Assembly: GCA_036677445.1 (NCBI GenBank)
Contig: JAVBWI010000023.1
Location: forward strand, 248,001-312,000
Direction: 5' to 3'
Source of the DNA: JAVBWI01 sp036677445
GTDB taxonomy: Bacteria; Bacillota; Clostridia; Christensenellales; CAG-138
Length of the DNA stretch: 64,000 nucleotides
Shown: positions 9,149 through 18,545 of the stretch, in pieces
How the letters are laid out: each line of letters begins with the position of its first letter
Numbering within the stretch: position 1 is the first letter of the stretch
Translations under genes and position numbers: made by a program
The notes under the pieces: model-generated
Database searches by the model: none
The model's input: only the letters and a program-made list of their open reading frames with translations
What the model was told of the DNA's origin: nothing

Positions 9149-10126
9149 ATGAAAAAGATAGCGATTTTGGTTTTGGTTTTCGTGCTTTGCGCAACGCTGT
9201 TGTTGGGTTGTACGTCAAAAAAGACAATGACATTCGCTGATGCGGGGTGGGACAGCGCACGCTTCCACAACGCGGTTGCGGGCGTGATCGCACAGTCGGC
9301 GTTCGGGTATGACGAGTGGACCGAGATCCCCGGCACCACCCCCGTGCTGCACGAGGGATTGATAAAAGGCGAAGTAGACGTACACATGGAAGTATGGACG
9401 GATAATATCGCTTCCTATGATGACGACATCGCCGCAGGAAAGCTGACGGAACTTGGCGTTAACTTCGACGACAACATGCAGGGCATTTATGTGCCGCGGT
9501 ATGTGATTGAAGGCGACGCTGCGCGCGGCATTTCGCCCATGGCGCCTGACCTAGCTACGGTGGAAGACCTGTTAAAATACAAAGAGGTGTTCGCGGATGA
9601 CGAGCAGCCCGATAAGGGCCGCCTCTACGGCGCTATCCCCGGCTGGGAAGTGGATACCATTATGTTTAACAAATACGAGTATTACGACATGGATGAAACG
9701 TTTATCTATTTCCGTCCCGGCTCGCAAGCCGCTATGGACGCGGCGTTTACATCCGCCTATGACAAGGGCGAGGCGATTGCGGGCTATTATTGGGAACCGA
9801 CATGGCTGTTGGGCAAATACGACTTCGTGCTGCTTGAGGATGCGCCCTATGACGCGGAAACCTATCTCGACGGCAAGACGGCTTTCCCATCCGTGGTTGT
9901 CACCATCGGCGCAAGCAATGCGTTTGTGAAAAGTAACCCGGAATTCTGTGAATTCCTCAAAAAGTACAGGACTTCCAGCGCGCTCACTTCCGAAGCGCTC
10001 GCCTATATGCAGGATACGGGAGCGGATACCATAGAAACGGCAAAATGGTTCCTCCGCACGCACGACGAGCTGCTTGAAAGCTGGCTGACTCCCGAACAGG
10101 CCGAGTCAGTGCGCAAAGCGCTTTAA
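9149..10126 (+). CDS. Glycine-betaine/proline-betaine ABC transporter, substrate-binding lipoprotein, 325 aa
   Basis: Extracellular solute-binding subunit of an OpuA/ProU-type importer. A lipoprotein signal peptide is clear: MKKIAILVLVFVLCATLLLGC with lipobox LLGC and predicted lipidated Cys21. The mature part shows the OpuAC pattern, including FADAGWDSARFHNAVAG, EVDVHMEVW and IPGWEVDTIMFNKYEYY. Tryptophans at conserved places (VHMEVW, IPGWE, GYYWEPTW) fit an aromatic cage for a quaternary amine. It is first in a three-gene operon, 11 bp ahead of the permease, behind the promoter at 9084-9112. Confidence 0.92.
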   Translation: MKKIAILVLVFVLCATLLLGCTSKKTMTFADAGWDSARFHNAVAGVIAQSAFGYDEWTEIPGTTPVLHEGLIKGEVDVHMEVWTDNIASYDDDIAAGKLTELGVNFDDNMQGIYVPRYVIEGDAARGISPMAPDLATVEDLLKYKEVFADDEQPDKGRLYGAIPGWEVDTIMFNKYEYYDMDETFIYFRPGSQAAMDAAFTSAYDKGEAIAGYYWEPTWLLGKYDFVLLEDAPYDAETYLDGKTAFPSVVVTIGASNAFVKSNPEFCEFLKKYRTSSALTSEALAYMQDTGADTIETAKWFLRTHDELLESWLTPEQAESVRKAL

Positions 10127-10137
10127 AAGGAGAGCCT

Positions 10138-11013
10138 ATGGATATTGACTGGCTAACAAAATTCCCGTTCAAGCTTCCCATAGATGTAGAGTCCATCGAC
10201 ACGTCGATTCGTGCGTTCAGCGTCAAGCACGATGCGTTCTTTTCCGGTATCAAGGGCGGCCTGAACGGCATGATATTGGGTATCCGCACCGTTCTCGATA
10301 TCCTGCCATGGTGGCTTCTTCTTGGCATCGTGTTCTTTGCGGGGTGGAAGCTGAGCGGCAGAATAAAAAACGGCATCATTTACACCGTAATGATGTCTAT
10401 GATCGGCCTGTTCGGGCTATGGAGTCTTATGAATGAGACGCTTGCCATCATCATTGCTTCCGTGCTCATTTCCCTCCTGCTAGGCTTCCCCGTCGGGATA
10501 CTGATCTCGGGCAGCGAGCGCGCCAACCGCATCATCCGGCCGATACTCGACACCATGCAGACCATGCCGGTGTTCGTATACCTCATACCCGCCGTGCTGT
10601 TTTTTGGCCTGGGCAAAGCGCCGGCAGTGATTGCGACCGTGATCTATGCCGTCGTACCGGTCATACGCCTGACCAGCCACGGCATCCGGCAGGTCGATAC
10701 CGAGGTGGTGGAAGCGGCAATGGCCTTTGGTTCTACCCGCCTGCAGGCGCTCATCAAGGTACAAATTCCGCAGGCGATGCCCACCATCATGACGGGCGTC
10801 AACCAGACGATCATGATGGCAATGGCGATGGTTGTTACGTGCTCCATGATCGGCGCTACGGGCCTCGGCATGGAAGTGCTGATCGGCGTTAATCGCATGG
10901 AGATCGGCCGCGGCATCCTTGCAGGTACCGCGGTGGTCATTATGGCCATCGTAATCGACCGGCTGACGCAAAGCTCCATAAAAAACAGCGAGGTGAGCCG
11001 GGATGGAAAATAA
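10138..11013 (+). CDS. Glycine-betaine ABC transporter permease, 291 aa
   Basis: Membrane subunit of the betaine importer (OpuAB/ProW family). After a cytosolic N-terminus there are about six to seven membrane segments, beginning ILPWWLLLGIVFFAGW. The cytoplasmic EAA loop that contacts the ATPase reads VEAAMAFGSTRLQALIKVQI. Length fits the family. AAAAGGAG precedes the ATG. The 3' end overlaps the ATPase gene by 11 bp, which points to translational coupling. Confidence 0.93.
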   Translation: MDIDWLTKFPFKLPIDVESIDTSIRAFSVKHDAFFSGIKGGLNGMILGIRTVLDILPWWLLLGIVFFAGWKLSGRIKNGIIYTVMMSMIGLFGLWSLMNETLAIIIASVLISLLLGFPVGILISGSERANRIIRPILDTMQTMPVFVYLIPAVLFFGLGKAPAVIATVIYAVVPVIRLTSHGIRQVDTEVVEAAMAFGSTRLQALIKVQIPQAMPTIMTGVNQTIMMAMAMVVTCSMIGATGLGMEVLIGVNRMEIGRGILAGTAVVIMAIVIDRLTQSSIKNSEVSRDGK

Positions 11014-12187
11014 CAACCATGCGATTATCCAGGTGAAAAATATCTGCAAACTGTACGGCGCGAACAAGGCCGAAGCCGCCAGAATGATGAAAGAAGGTTC
11101 CAACAAGGAGGAAGTCTATCAGAAAACAGGCGTTACGGTCGCATTATGGGATGTATCCTTTGAAGTAAAGCGCGGTGAGATATTCGTTATCATCGGCCTG
11201 TCCGGCTCGGGCAAATCCACCCTTGTTCGCTGCTTCAACCGCCTGCACCGGCCGACCTCCGGCACCATACTCTACAATGGCACGGACATAGATAAGCTTG
11301 GTAAAAAGGATCTTTTAGACTACCGCCGCAATAAGATTTCGATGGTATTCCAGAATTTCGGGCTAATGTCCCACCGCAACGTCATAGACAATGTGGCGTA
11401 CGGTTTAGAGGTCAAGAACGTGGCAAAGGCGCAGCGCGAGCAAATTGCGCATGAAATGATCAATATGGTCGGTCTGCACGGGCAGGACAGGCAGCCAATC
11501 GCCAGCCTCTCCGGCGGCATGAAGCAGCGGGTCGGCCTGGCCCGCGCGCTGGCCAATGACCCGGAAGTGCTGCTGATGGATGAACCGTTTTCCGCGCTCG
11601 ACCCTATCGTTCGGCGGGATATGCAGTTTGAGCTGATTTCCATACAGCGCAAGCTGGAAAAAACCGTAATATTCATCACGCATGACATCAACGAGGCCTT
11701 TAAGCTTGGCGATACCGTGGCGATCATGCGCGACGGCAAAGTTATACAGATCGATACGCCGGAAAATATGTCCACCCACCCCGCGGACGACTATGTGCGC
11801 CGCTTTATCGACAGCGTGGATAAAACGAAGGTGCTTTCTGCACGCAACATCATGACAACGCCTGCCTGCCTGGTTCGGCCGAAGGACGGACTGACAACCG
11901 CCATACAGGAGATGCGCACCAACGGCGTCTCCACCGCCTATGTGGTGGACGGAAAACTCAAGCTGTTGGGGATACTCTCCATTGACGCGGCGGTGAACGC
12001 GAAAAAGGACGGCGTGCCGATGGCGGATATTATTGCCTCGGATGTGCTGACCACGCAGGAGGACGCGCTCGTAAGCGACATTATTCCGCTCACGACGGAG
12101 TCGAAATATCCTATCGCCGTCGTGGATGCTGAAAACACGCTCAAGGGCATCGTTACGCGCGCTTCGGTGCTTTCCGCTTTATTGTAG
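11003..12187 (+). CDS. Glycine-betaine ABC transporter ATPase with CBS domains, 394 aa
   Basis: ATP-hydrolysing subunit (OpuAA/ProV family). Walker A GLSGSGKST is at residues 65-73, the ABC signature is LSGGMKQR and Walker B is LLMDEPFSALDP, followed by the H-loop ITHDINEA. Two CBS motifs fill the C-terminal 115 residues (NIMTTPACLVRPKDG and DVLTTQEDALVSD); in this family they gate transport by ionic strength or bind c-di-AMP. The N-terminus carries the OpuA-typical stretch LYGANKAEAARMMKEG. It is last in the operon and is followed by a strong terminator. Confidence 0.95.
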   Translation: MENNNHAIIQVKNICKLYGANKAEAARMMKEGSNKEEVYQKTGVTVALWDVSFEVKRGEIFVIIGLSGSGKSTLVRCFNRLHRPTSGTILYNGTDIDKLGKKDLLDYRRNKISMVFQNFGLMSHRNVIDNVAYGLEVKNVAKAQREQIAHEMINMVGLHGQDRQPIASLSGGMKQRVGLARALANDPEVLLMDEPFSALDPIVRRDMQFELISIQRKLEKTVIFITHDINEAFKLGDTVAIMRDGKVIQIDTPENMSTHPADDYVRRFIDSVDKTKVLSARNIMTTPACLVRPKDGLTTAIQEMRTNGVSTAYVVDGKLKLLGILSIDAAVNAKKDGVPMADIIASDVLTTQEDALVSDIIPLTTESKYPIAVVDAENTLKGIVTRASVLSALL

Positions 12188-12203
12188 CCCGCGCCCAAGC
12201 AGC

Positions 12204-12240
12204 AAAGGGCCGCCCCCAAGATTGTGGGGCGGCCCTTCTT
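12204..12240. terminator. Bidirectional terminator
   Basis: AAGGGCCGCCCC/GGGGCGGCCCTT stem, T-rich on both sides, between the convergent ABC operon and the small membrane protein gene. Confidence 0.88.
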
Positions 12241-12253
12241 CTATCAACAGTTT

Positions 12254-12646
12254 TCATTTTATCATTGTGAGATATACGATGGATACAACGATATTATAGA
12301 GCGTGCTCACCGCAAAGCCGCGCATAATCGCCGTGGATACCAAATACGCGACCGTAACGCCCAGTAGCAGGAAGCCAAGCGTGCGGCAGGTGGCGCGGTA
12401 TGTGTTTGCCGCACCCGCCTTTGTGCTGAGAAAGCCCAGTACGGCCGCCACGACCTGCGCGGCGCCGATGATGCACAACACCACGACCAATGCGACCTGG
12501 CCCGGCGTTCCTCCTATTGAATTGACCCCCGAAGCCAGGCCGATCAGGGCAATCAGGCAAGAAACAAAATTGAATGCGCCAAAGAGCAGCATCAGCGCGC
12601 TTGCAAGCTTAACCCCCGTCATTTGCTGCGAACGGTTCTGTTCCAT
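12254..12646 (-). CDS. Small four-helix membrane protein, 130 aa
   Basis: No family recognised. Four hydrophobic segments are evident: about 12-37 (LASALMLLFGAFNFVSCLIA), 48-70 (VALVVVLCIIGAAQVVAAVL), 86-105 (LGFLLLGVTVAYLVSTAIM) and 112-128. The short polar N-terminus MEQNRSQQMTG faces one side. AAGGGGG precedes the ATG. It lies downstream of the V-ATPase operon on the same strand, separated by 72 bp, and may be its own unit. Confidence 0.75.
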   Translation of the reverse strand: MEQNRSQQMTGVKLASALMLLFGAFNFVSCLIALIGLASGVNSIGGTPGQVALVVVLCIIGAAQVVAAVLGFLSTKAGAANTYRATCRTLGFLLLGVTVAYLVSTAIMRGFAVSTLYNIVVSIVYLTMIK

Positions 12647-12718
12647 TTATTTGCCCCCTTCTGTACCATATACCCTAACTTTGCAGGATATAAAAGGTAC
12701 CTTTCCGTTTTTCACCGT

Positions 12719-13348
12719 CTATCTGCCTTCAGCGAGCATCTCCTTTGTCTTCATCAGACGCGTCAGGTTACCGCGTTCGTTTTCGTCCAGCTTCATCTTG
12801 ATCTGCCGGATCGCCTCCGTGATTTGCGGAATCATGACATATTCGAGCGCGTTGACGCGGCGGCGCGTCTTTTCGATCTCGACCGCCAGGCGGTTGCAGG
12901 TTTTTTCCACCTGCGCAAGTTCCAACAACAGCGGCAGCAGCTCCGCGAGCGCCTGCACGGCGCCGTCGAGCTCCGCGGAGGTGGTCGCAAAGCCGTACGG
13001 ATAGCTGAAGCCTGTGCTCTGCTGCATTGTAAGCTTGGGCACGAGTATCGAGAGCACATGTTCCGTCCCTACGGTGGCGTTGGCCGTACGCGCAGGGTAC
13101 ATCAACGCCTCCTCCACAGCCTCGTTGCCCATGGATGCGCGCGCAATCACGAAGCCCTGCATGGCGGCGGCGAGCTTTTGCTCCACCTCTTCACGCAGCT
13201 CCTTATTGCGGCGAATGTAGATGATGAAGCGGCGCACCATCTCGTCACGCTTATCCTTCATCATCTTGTGCCCGCGCACTGCCACCTGCCTGCGTTTCTT
13301 CAGGTTGGAAAGCTCCATGCGCGTGGGTTTGTACTGCAAGGCTGCCAC
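12719..13348 (-). CDS. atpD: V-type ATPase subunit D, 209 aa
   Basis: Central-stalk rotor subunit that couples A3B3 hydrolysis to the membrane ring. Two long coiled-coil helices are evident: the N-terminal one (SNLKKRRQVAVRGHKMMKDK) and the C-terminal one (RRVNALEYVMIPQITEAIRQ), both typical of ATP-synt_D. The start is GTG with GGAGGG seven bases upstream; the upstream B gene stops 3 bp before it. Length is normal. It is the last ATPase gene of the operon. Confidence 0.93.
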   Translation of the reverse strand: MAALQYKPTRMELSNLKKRRQVAVRGHKMMKDKRDEMVRRFIIYIRRNKELREEVEQKLAAAMQGFVIARASMGNEAVEEALMYPARTANATVGTEHVLSILVPKLTMQQSTGFSYPYGFATTSAELDGAVQALAELLPLLLELAQVEKTCNRLAVEIEKTRRRVNALEYVMIPQITEAIRQIKMKLDENERGNLTRLMKTKEMLAEGR

Positions 13349-13351
13349 GGC

Positions 13352-14731
13352 TTATCCCTCCTCTTGGGGGAGATATTTCTCGATATAGGCGTCGCGGATA
13401 CGCTTCAATTCCGTCCTGGGCAGTATGGATAACAGCTTCCAGCCCAAATCCAGCGTTTCCTCTATTGTACGGTTGGTGTAATACCCCTGCGATACATACT
13501 CGGCCTCGAACGCATCGGAAAACTTCGCGTATAGCTTATCCGTTTCGGACAGCGCCGCGTCGCCCAGTATGACCGCGAGCTCCTTTGCATCCTTACCGCG
13601 CGAATAGGCGGCAAAAAGCTGGTTCATGGTATCGGCATGATCCTCGCGGGTCTTGCCCTTGCCGATGCCCTTATCCTTCAAACGCGAAAGCGAAGGAAGC
13701 ACGTTGACGGGAGGCGTGAGGCCCCTGCGGTGCAAATCGCGGGAAAGTATGATCTGCCCTTCCGTAATATAGCCGGTCAGGTCGGGGATGGGATGCGTCA
13801 CGTCATCCTCCGGCATGGACAGTATCGGGATCATGGTGATGGAGCCCTTGTTGTCCTTGATACGGCCCGCGCGCTCATACATGGTGGCAAGGTCGGTATA
13901 CAGGTAGCCGGGGTAGCCGCGGCGGCCGGGAACCTCCTTGCGCGCGGCGGATACTTCGCGCAGCGCTTCTGCATAGTTGGTGATATCCGTGATGATGACC
14001 AGCACGTGCATGCCCAGCTCATACGCCAGATATTCCGCGGCGGTGATCGCCATACGCGGCGTGGCGATACGCTCGATGGCCGGGTCGTTTGCCAGGTTGA
14101 CAAACACTACCGTACGGTCGATAGCACCCGTCTTCTGGAAATCGCTGATGAAGAAATCCGCTTCTTCAAACGTGATGCCCACAGCGGCGAACACCACGGC
14201 AAAGTTTTCATCCGTACCCAGCACGCGCGCCTGGCGCGCGATCTGCGCGGCCAGATTGGCGTGCGGCAAACCGGAGCCGGAGAACACGGGCAGCTTCTGC
14301 CCGCGCACCAGCGTGTTCAGGCCGTCGATGGCGGAAATACCCGTCTGTATGAACTCGGACGGATAGTCGCGCGCGGCCGGGTTCATGGGTGAGCCGTTGA
14401 TATCCAGCTTCTTCTCGGGGATGAGCGCGGGCCCGCCGTCCTTGGGCTTGCCCATGCCGTCGAACACGCGGCCAAGCATGTCGGGCGCAACATCCAGCTC
14501 AATGGAACGGCCAAGGAAGCGCGCCTTACTGTCGCTGATGCGGAGGCCCTGCGAGCCCTCGAACAGCTGCAGCAGCGCGCGGTCATCCTCCACTTCCAGC
14601 ACGCGGCCGCGGCGGGTTTCGCCGTTGGCCTGCTGTATCTCGACCAGTTCGTCGTACTTGACGCCGGAGACATCCTCCACCAGCATCAGGGGGCCGACGA
14701 CCTCACGAATGGTACGGTATTCCTTACGCAT
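13352..14731 (-). CDS. atpB: V-type ATPase subunit B (non-catalytic), 459 aa
   Basis: Regulatory subunit of the A3B3 head. It lacks a canonical P-loop (GSGLPHANLAAQIARQA at the corresponding place), as expected of B. The RecA-type core includes NLANDPAIERIATPRMAITA and GSITMIPILSMPEDDVTHPI. The ATG at 14731 was chosen over a GTG three codons upstream because AAGGGGGTG has proper spacing to it. Its first 8 bp overlap the A gene, consistent with coupled translation. Confidence 0.95.
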   Translation of the reverse strand: MRKEYRTIREVVGPLMLVEDVSGVKYDELVEIQQANGETRRGRVLEVEDDRALLQLFEGSQGLRISDSKARFLGRSIELDVAPDMLGRVFDGMGKPKDGGPALIPEKKLDINGSPMNPAARDYPSEFIQTGISAIDGLNTLVRGQKLPVFSGSGLPHANLAAQIARQARVLGTDENFAVVFAAVGITFEEADFFISDFQKTGAIDRTVVFVNLANDPAIERIATPRMAITAAEYLAYELGMHVLVIITDITNYAEALREVSAARKEVPGRRGYPGYLYTDLATMYERAGRIKDNKGSITMIPILSMPEDDVTHPIPDLTGYITEGQIILSRDLHRRGLTPPVNVLPSLSRLKDKGIGKGKTREDHADTMNQLFAAYSRGKDAKELAVILGDAALSETDKLYAKFSDAFEAEYVSQGYYTNRTIEETLDLGWKLLSILPRTELKRIRDAYIEKYLPQEEG

Positions 14732-16493
14732 GTTCCACACCCCCTTCGGTCAATGCGAGCATTTGCTCGGCGAGCGCGGCGGAAACCGCCTCATAGCGCG
14801 CCTGCATTTCATCTTCGGGCGTATATTTGATACGGCCGATATCCTCGCGTACGGGCAGGCTCACGATCCTGGAGAAGGACGCGTCTGCTTCCAGCGCCTG
14901 AAGACCCTTGTCGTAATAATCCAGTATCAGCCTGAGCATCATGTACTGCTTGCGCGGGGAGGTATAGGTATCCACCTCGTGGAAGGCGTTCTGGTGCAGA
15001 TAATCCTCGCGTATAGAGCGGGAAGCCTCCAGCGTCAGCCTGTCCTTAAAGGACAGCGCGTCGATACCCACCAAACGCACGATTTCTTCCAGCTCGCTTT
15101 CCTGCTGGAGCATGGTCATGGTCTTTTGTACCATGCCCGACCACTCGGCGTCCACATTTTCATTAAACCAGCCCTCCAACCGGCCAATATAGAGCGAATA
15201 GGACTGCAGCCAGTCGATCGCGGGGAAGTGGCGCGCATACGCGAGCTTGGAGGAAAGCCCCCAATATACCTTAACGATGCGCAGCGTCGCCTGCGAAACA
15301 GGCTCCGAAATATCGCCGCCCGGCGGCGACACCGCGCCGATTGCGGAGACCGCGCCTTCGCGGCAGTCGCTGCCCAAAGTTGTCACGATACCGGCGCGCT
15401 CGTAGAATTCCGCAAGGCGGCTGCCTAAGTAGGCGGGGTAGCCTTCCTCGCCCGGCATTTCTTCCAGACGGCCGGACATCTCGCGCAGCGCTTCCGCCCA
15501 GCGGGAGGTACTGTCCGCCATGATGGCGACCTTATATCCCATATCGCGGAAATACTCCGCGATGGTGATTCCGGTGTAGATGGATGCTTCACGCGCCGCC
15601 ACGGGCATATCCGACGTGTTGGCGATGAGCACCGTGCGCTTCATCAGCGAAAGGCCCGTGCGCGGATCCTTCAGTTCCGGGAACTCCATCAGCACGTCGG
15701 TCATTTCGTTGCCGCGCTCGCCGCAGCCAACGTATACGATGATATCCGCATCCGCCCATTTTGCGAGCTGGTGCTGCACCACCGTTTTGCCCGAACCGAA
15801 AGGACCGGGCACGGCCGCCACGCCGCCTTTTGCCACGGGGAAGAGCGTATCGATAACACGCTGCCCTGTGATCATGGGCTCCACGGGCGGCATCTTCTTC
15901 GCGTAGGGGCGGCCGCGGCGTACGGGCCAGCGCTGCAGCATGGGCAGCTCGACCTCGCCTTTTTCGGTCTCCACCCTGGCGATGGCCTGCACGATGTTGG
16001 CCTGACCCGCATGGATCCAGGTAAGCTTGCCCGAAACGCCCGGGGGCACCATCACCTTATGCAGCACCGCCTCCGTCTCCTGCACGGTACCCAATATGTC
16101 ACCGGGCACAAGAAGCGCACCCGCCTGCGCCGCGGGAACGAAATCCCAAAGCTTTTCATGATCCAGCGAATCCACGACGATGCCGCGGGTGATGCGGTCG
16201 CCGGCCTGCATGCGGATCTTGTTGAGAGGGCGCTGGATGCCGTCGTAAATGCTTTCGATCAACCCCGGCGCAAGCTCCACCGACAGCGGCGCGCCCGTGC
16301 TGTATACAGGCTCGCCCGGGCCGATGCCGCCCGTTTCCTCATAAACCTGTATGGAGGCGCGGTCTCCGCGCAGCTCGATGACTTCACCGATGAGGTGCCT
16401 CTCGCTGACACGGACCACGTCGTACATCTGCACATCAGCCATGCCGGATGCGACGATGAGCGGTCCAGATACTTTCACGATCGTACCTTGCAT
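14724..16493 (-). CDS. atpA: V-type ATPase subunit A (catalytic), 589 aa
   Basis: Catalytic ATP-binding subunit. Walker A GPFGSGKT is at residues 230-237, Walker B-type DIIVYVGCGERGNEM follows, and the non-homologous insertion characteristic of V/A-type A subunits sits around residues 110-190 (KVMVPPGVSGKLTWIHAGQA). Length matches the family (about 590). It is preceded by the F gene after a 19-bp gap. With B it forms the hexameric head. Confidence 0.97.
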   Translation of the reverse strand: MQGTIVKVSGPLIVASGMADVQMYDVVRVSERHLIGEVIELRGDRASIQVYEETGGIGPGEPVYSTGAPLSVELAPGLIESIYDGIQRPLNKIRMQAGDRITRGIVVDSLDHEKLWDFVPAAQAGALLVPGDILGTVQETEAVLHKVMVPPGVSGKLTWIHAGQANIVQAIARVETEKGEVELPMLQRWPVRRGRPYAKKMPPVEPMITGQRVIDTLFPVAKGGVAAVPGPFGSGKTVVQHQLAKWADADIIVYVGCGERGNEMTDVLMEFPELKDPRTGLSLMKRTVLIANTSDMPVAAREASIYTGITIAEYFRDMGYKVAIMADSTSRWAEALREMSGRLEEMPGEEGYPAYLGSRLAEFYERAGIVTTLGSDCREGAVSAIGAVSPPGGDISEPVSQATLRIVKVYWGLSSKLAYARHFPAIDWLQSYSLYIGRLEGWFNENVDAEWSGMVQKTMTMLQQESELEEIVRLVGIDALSFKDRLTLEASRSIREDYLHQNAFHEVDTYTSPRKQYMMLRLILDYYDKGLQALEADASFSRIVSLPVREDIGRIKYTPEDEMQARYEAVSAALAEQMLALTEGGVEHA

Positions 16494-16512
16494 ATCGCTT
16501 CTCTACCTTCCT

Positions 16513-16827
16513 TCAAGAAAATAAAATATCCGCGCCGATGGCCTTTTCCACATTCGCCTTGAGTTCCGCCATACCCACGCCCATCGTTCCCTTGTTGCTG
16601 GGAATAGGGATGATGGCCGGGAATGTTTCGGACTTATACGTGGAAACGGCTTCGCTGCAATCCTTATACAGCTCCTCGGTCAGAAAGATCACCTGATATC
16701 CCTTGCGCGCCAGGTTGTGCAGGGTATGCGAGGCGTGCTCCGCCCCGGTCTCAAAAAACACATCCAATCCGACGGCTTTGTATAGCAGTACCGAATCGCG
16801 GTCGCCAACAACGGCAATATTACCCAT
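16513..16827 (-). CDS. atpF: V-type ATPase subunit F, 104 aa
   Basis: Small central-stalk subunit (NtpG in Enterococcus naming). The fold marker is GNIAVVGDRDSVLLYKAVGL at the N-terminus, with the C-terminal PSNKGTMGVGMAELKANVEK. The ATG at 16827 gives the usual N-terminus; a GTG three codons upstream is possible because GAGAGG is closer to it. The start overlaps the C gene by 8 bp, the same overlap length as at the A/B junction. Confidence 0.9.
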   Translation of the reverse strand: MGNIAVVGDRDSVLLYKAVGLDVFFETGAEHASHTLHNLARKGYQVIFLTEELYKDCSEAVSTYKSETFPAIIPIPSNKGTMGVGMAELKANVEKAIGADILFS

Positions 16828-17812
16828 ACAACTCACGCAGCCTCTCCGAAATCACCGACGCAGCCAGGCCGTTGCGCTTGGCGGTCAGTATCAATCTGAT
16901 TGATTTTGCTTCCTGTTCGCGGGCCAACAGGTATCCCAGGATCGGATGGAGCGTCATGGTCTCATACTTACCCTTTTTCGCCAGCTCCATCAAATAATTA
17001 TCCCGCATTTTCTCCAGCGATCCGGTCCTGCCGCAGCGCTGTACCTCCTCAAGCCCTTTGGACAATACGCTGCCGCAAGGGCCTGTGGAAACCATTTTTA
17101 TGAGCATATCAAACGGCTGGTCAAACGCCGCAACAAGGGTACTGTGCGGGATATCCCCCGCAGGCAGCAGCGAAGCCGCCAGCGTCTCCTTTTCCGCGCC
17201 CATATCGCGCAGGCGCAACAGGCTAAGCGCGTTGTTAAAGTCCGCCAGGCCCTTAAAATACGACAATGCAAAGTCATTTTTATTCCCGGCAAGCGTCGCA
17301 TACGCATGCGTGAGATAGGCCTTATCCAACGCTATGCTGACCGCCTGCGGGTTCTCCTTCGCCTGCAGCTGCTTTTCAAGAGCTGTAAGCGCATCAGAGA
17401 AGGAAACGGGCAGATCGCGATAATTGCCCTCGCGCACGGCAGCCTGCAGCAGCTCCACAGGATACACGCCGCCCTGCATCAGCGGCGGTTCTTCCGTAAG
17501 ATGCAGCAGCCGCGCCTTCAAGAGCACCTTGAGATTGTGCACATCCGCCTGCAGCAGGAACAGGTCGGTAACCGCCGGGGCGGGTGAAATCTCCCGCACC
17601 AATTCGCTGGCCTTTACATGTTCTTTGGCGATCATGGCTTCCGCATCCATCGCCGTCGCTTCGGGCATATCGCCATACCCGGCTTCCTGCAGCATACGCA
17701 GGGCATCTTCCAGGCTGCTATCCGCCATGCGGGACATTTTTTCCTGGCCGATCAGGCCTTTTTCCAACGCTCGTATGCGCGCCACCGCATAGGCATAACT
17801 TGACTGTGGCAT
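16820..17812 (-). CDS. atpC: V-type ATPase subunit C, 330 aa
   Basis: AC39/subunit d homologue that sits as a funnel-shaped socket between the rotor ring and central stalk. It is nearly all helical, with the family block YAYAVARIRALEKGLIGQEK at the N-terminus and DVHNLKVLLKARLL near residue 90. Length (330) is normal. A 72-bp gap separates it from the E gene; this gap contains a GGTGTTT/AAACACC hairpin and a 19-codon open frame ending over the C ribosome-binding site, which might couple translation. Confidence 0.9.
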   Translation of the reverse strand: MPQSSYAYAVARIRALEKGLIGQEKMSRMADSSLEDALRMLQEAGYGDMPEATAMDAEAMIAKEHVKASELVREISPAPAVTDLFLLQADVHNLKVLLKARLLHLTEEPPLMQGGVYPVELLQAAVREGNYRDLPVSFSDALTALEKQLQAKENPQAVSIALDKAYLTHAYATLAGNKNDFALSYFKGLADFNNALSLLRLRDMGAEKETLAASLLPAGDIPHSTLVAAFDQPFDMLIKMVSTGPCGSVLSKGLEEVQRCGRTGSLEKMRDNYLMELAKKGKYETMTLHPILGYLLAREQEAKSIRLILTAKRNGLAASVISERLRELYG

Positions 17813-17884
17813 GCGCTCTACCTCCCAATCGTTAGGGTGGTGTTTAAAAACTCAAACACCTCGTGCTCCCATTTCATACCGCGT

Positions 17885-18499
17885 TTATACATCCGCCGCG
17901 AACAGTATGGAAGCAACACGGGTTTCTTCTTTGGCGCGCGTATCACGAAGCAATGCGGCAAACGAACAGTCCTTCTCATAGCCATCGCCGGAGAGTATGA
18001 ACCCGTAATCGATATCCGCCGCATTGGGCGAAAGCAGCAGCGGTTTTTTGCCTGCCTTAAGCATGTCCGCTTCAATCACGGGTATCAGCAGCGCAATCTG
18101 CTTGATATCGTTTTTCGAGGCGTGGATCGTCTCACCGCCGTCCGCTTCACGCAGCAGCATCGTACGGCAGATTTCCGCGCGTTCCTTATCGGGAAGCGCG
18201 CACAAAGCCGCGTAGGCCTGGTCGAATGCGTCCTGAATCAATGCCCGGCGCGTCAACAGCGCACTTTTTCGCGCTTCAAGCTCGGCGTTGGTACGGCTGC
18301 GCTCGAGTATGCTCTGGGCAGCCGCCGTCCGCTTTTGCGCATCCTCCGCAGCAAGCGCGGCACTGCGCTTTTCGCCTGCGGCCTTGATGGCCGCGCAGCT
18401 TTCTTCCGCCGCAGCCTTTGCCGCCGCCGCTTCTTCCTTGGCGGCGGATACTATCCGTTCAACCAGCTTCTCTGTGCCGGTGGCAGTTCCATTTGTCAT
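17885..18499 (-). CDS. atpE: V-type ATPase subunit E, 204 aa
   Basis: Peripheral-stalk subunit that pairs with subunit G/H. Residues 10-100 are an Ala/Glu/Lys-rich coiled coil (SAAKEEAAAAKAAAEESCAA), followed by a small globular C-terminal domain ending ETRVASILFAADV. Length is typical (about 200). GGAGTG lies upstream. Its position between K and C reproduces the Enterococcus hirae ntp order. Confidence 0.9.
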   Translation of the reverse strand: MTNGTATGTEKLVERIVSAAKEEAAAAKAAAEESCAAIKAAGEKRSAALAAEDAQKRTAAAQSILERSRTNAELEARKSALLTRRALIQDAFDQAYAALCALPDKERAEICRTMLLREADGGETIHASKNDIKQIALLIPVIEADMLKAGKKPLLLSPNAADIDYGFILSGDGYEKDCSFAALLRDTRAKEETRVASILFAADV

Positions 18500-18545
18500 T
18501 TACATACACTCCAGTACCATTTTCGTACAGGGGAGCCGGCAGCGA

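Noticed and set aside
13637..16562. Long plus-strand frames opposite the V-ATPase A and B genes
   Set aside because: Antisense shadows in GC-rich DNA; the minus strand encodes complete, motif-bearing subunits.
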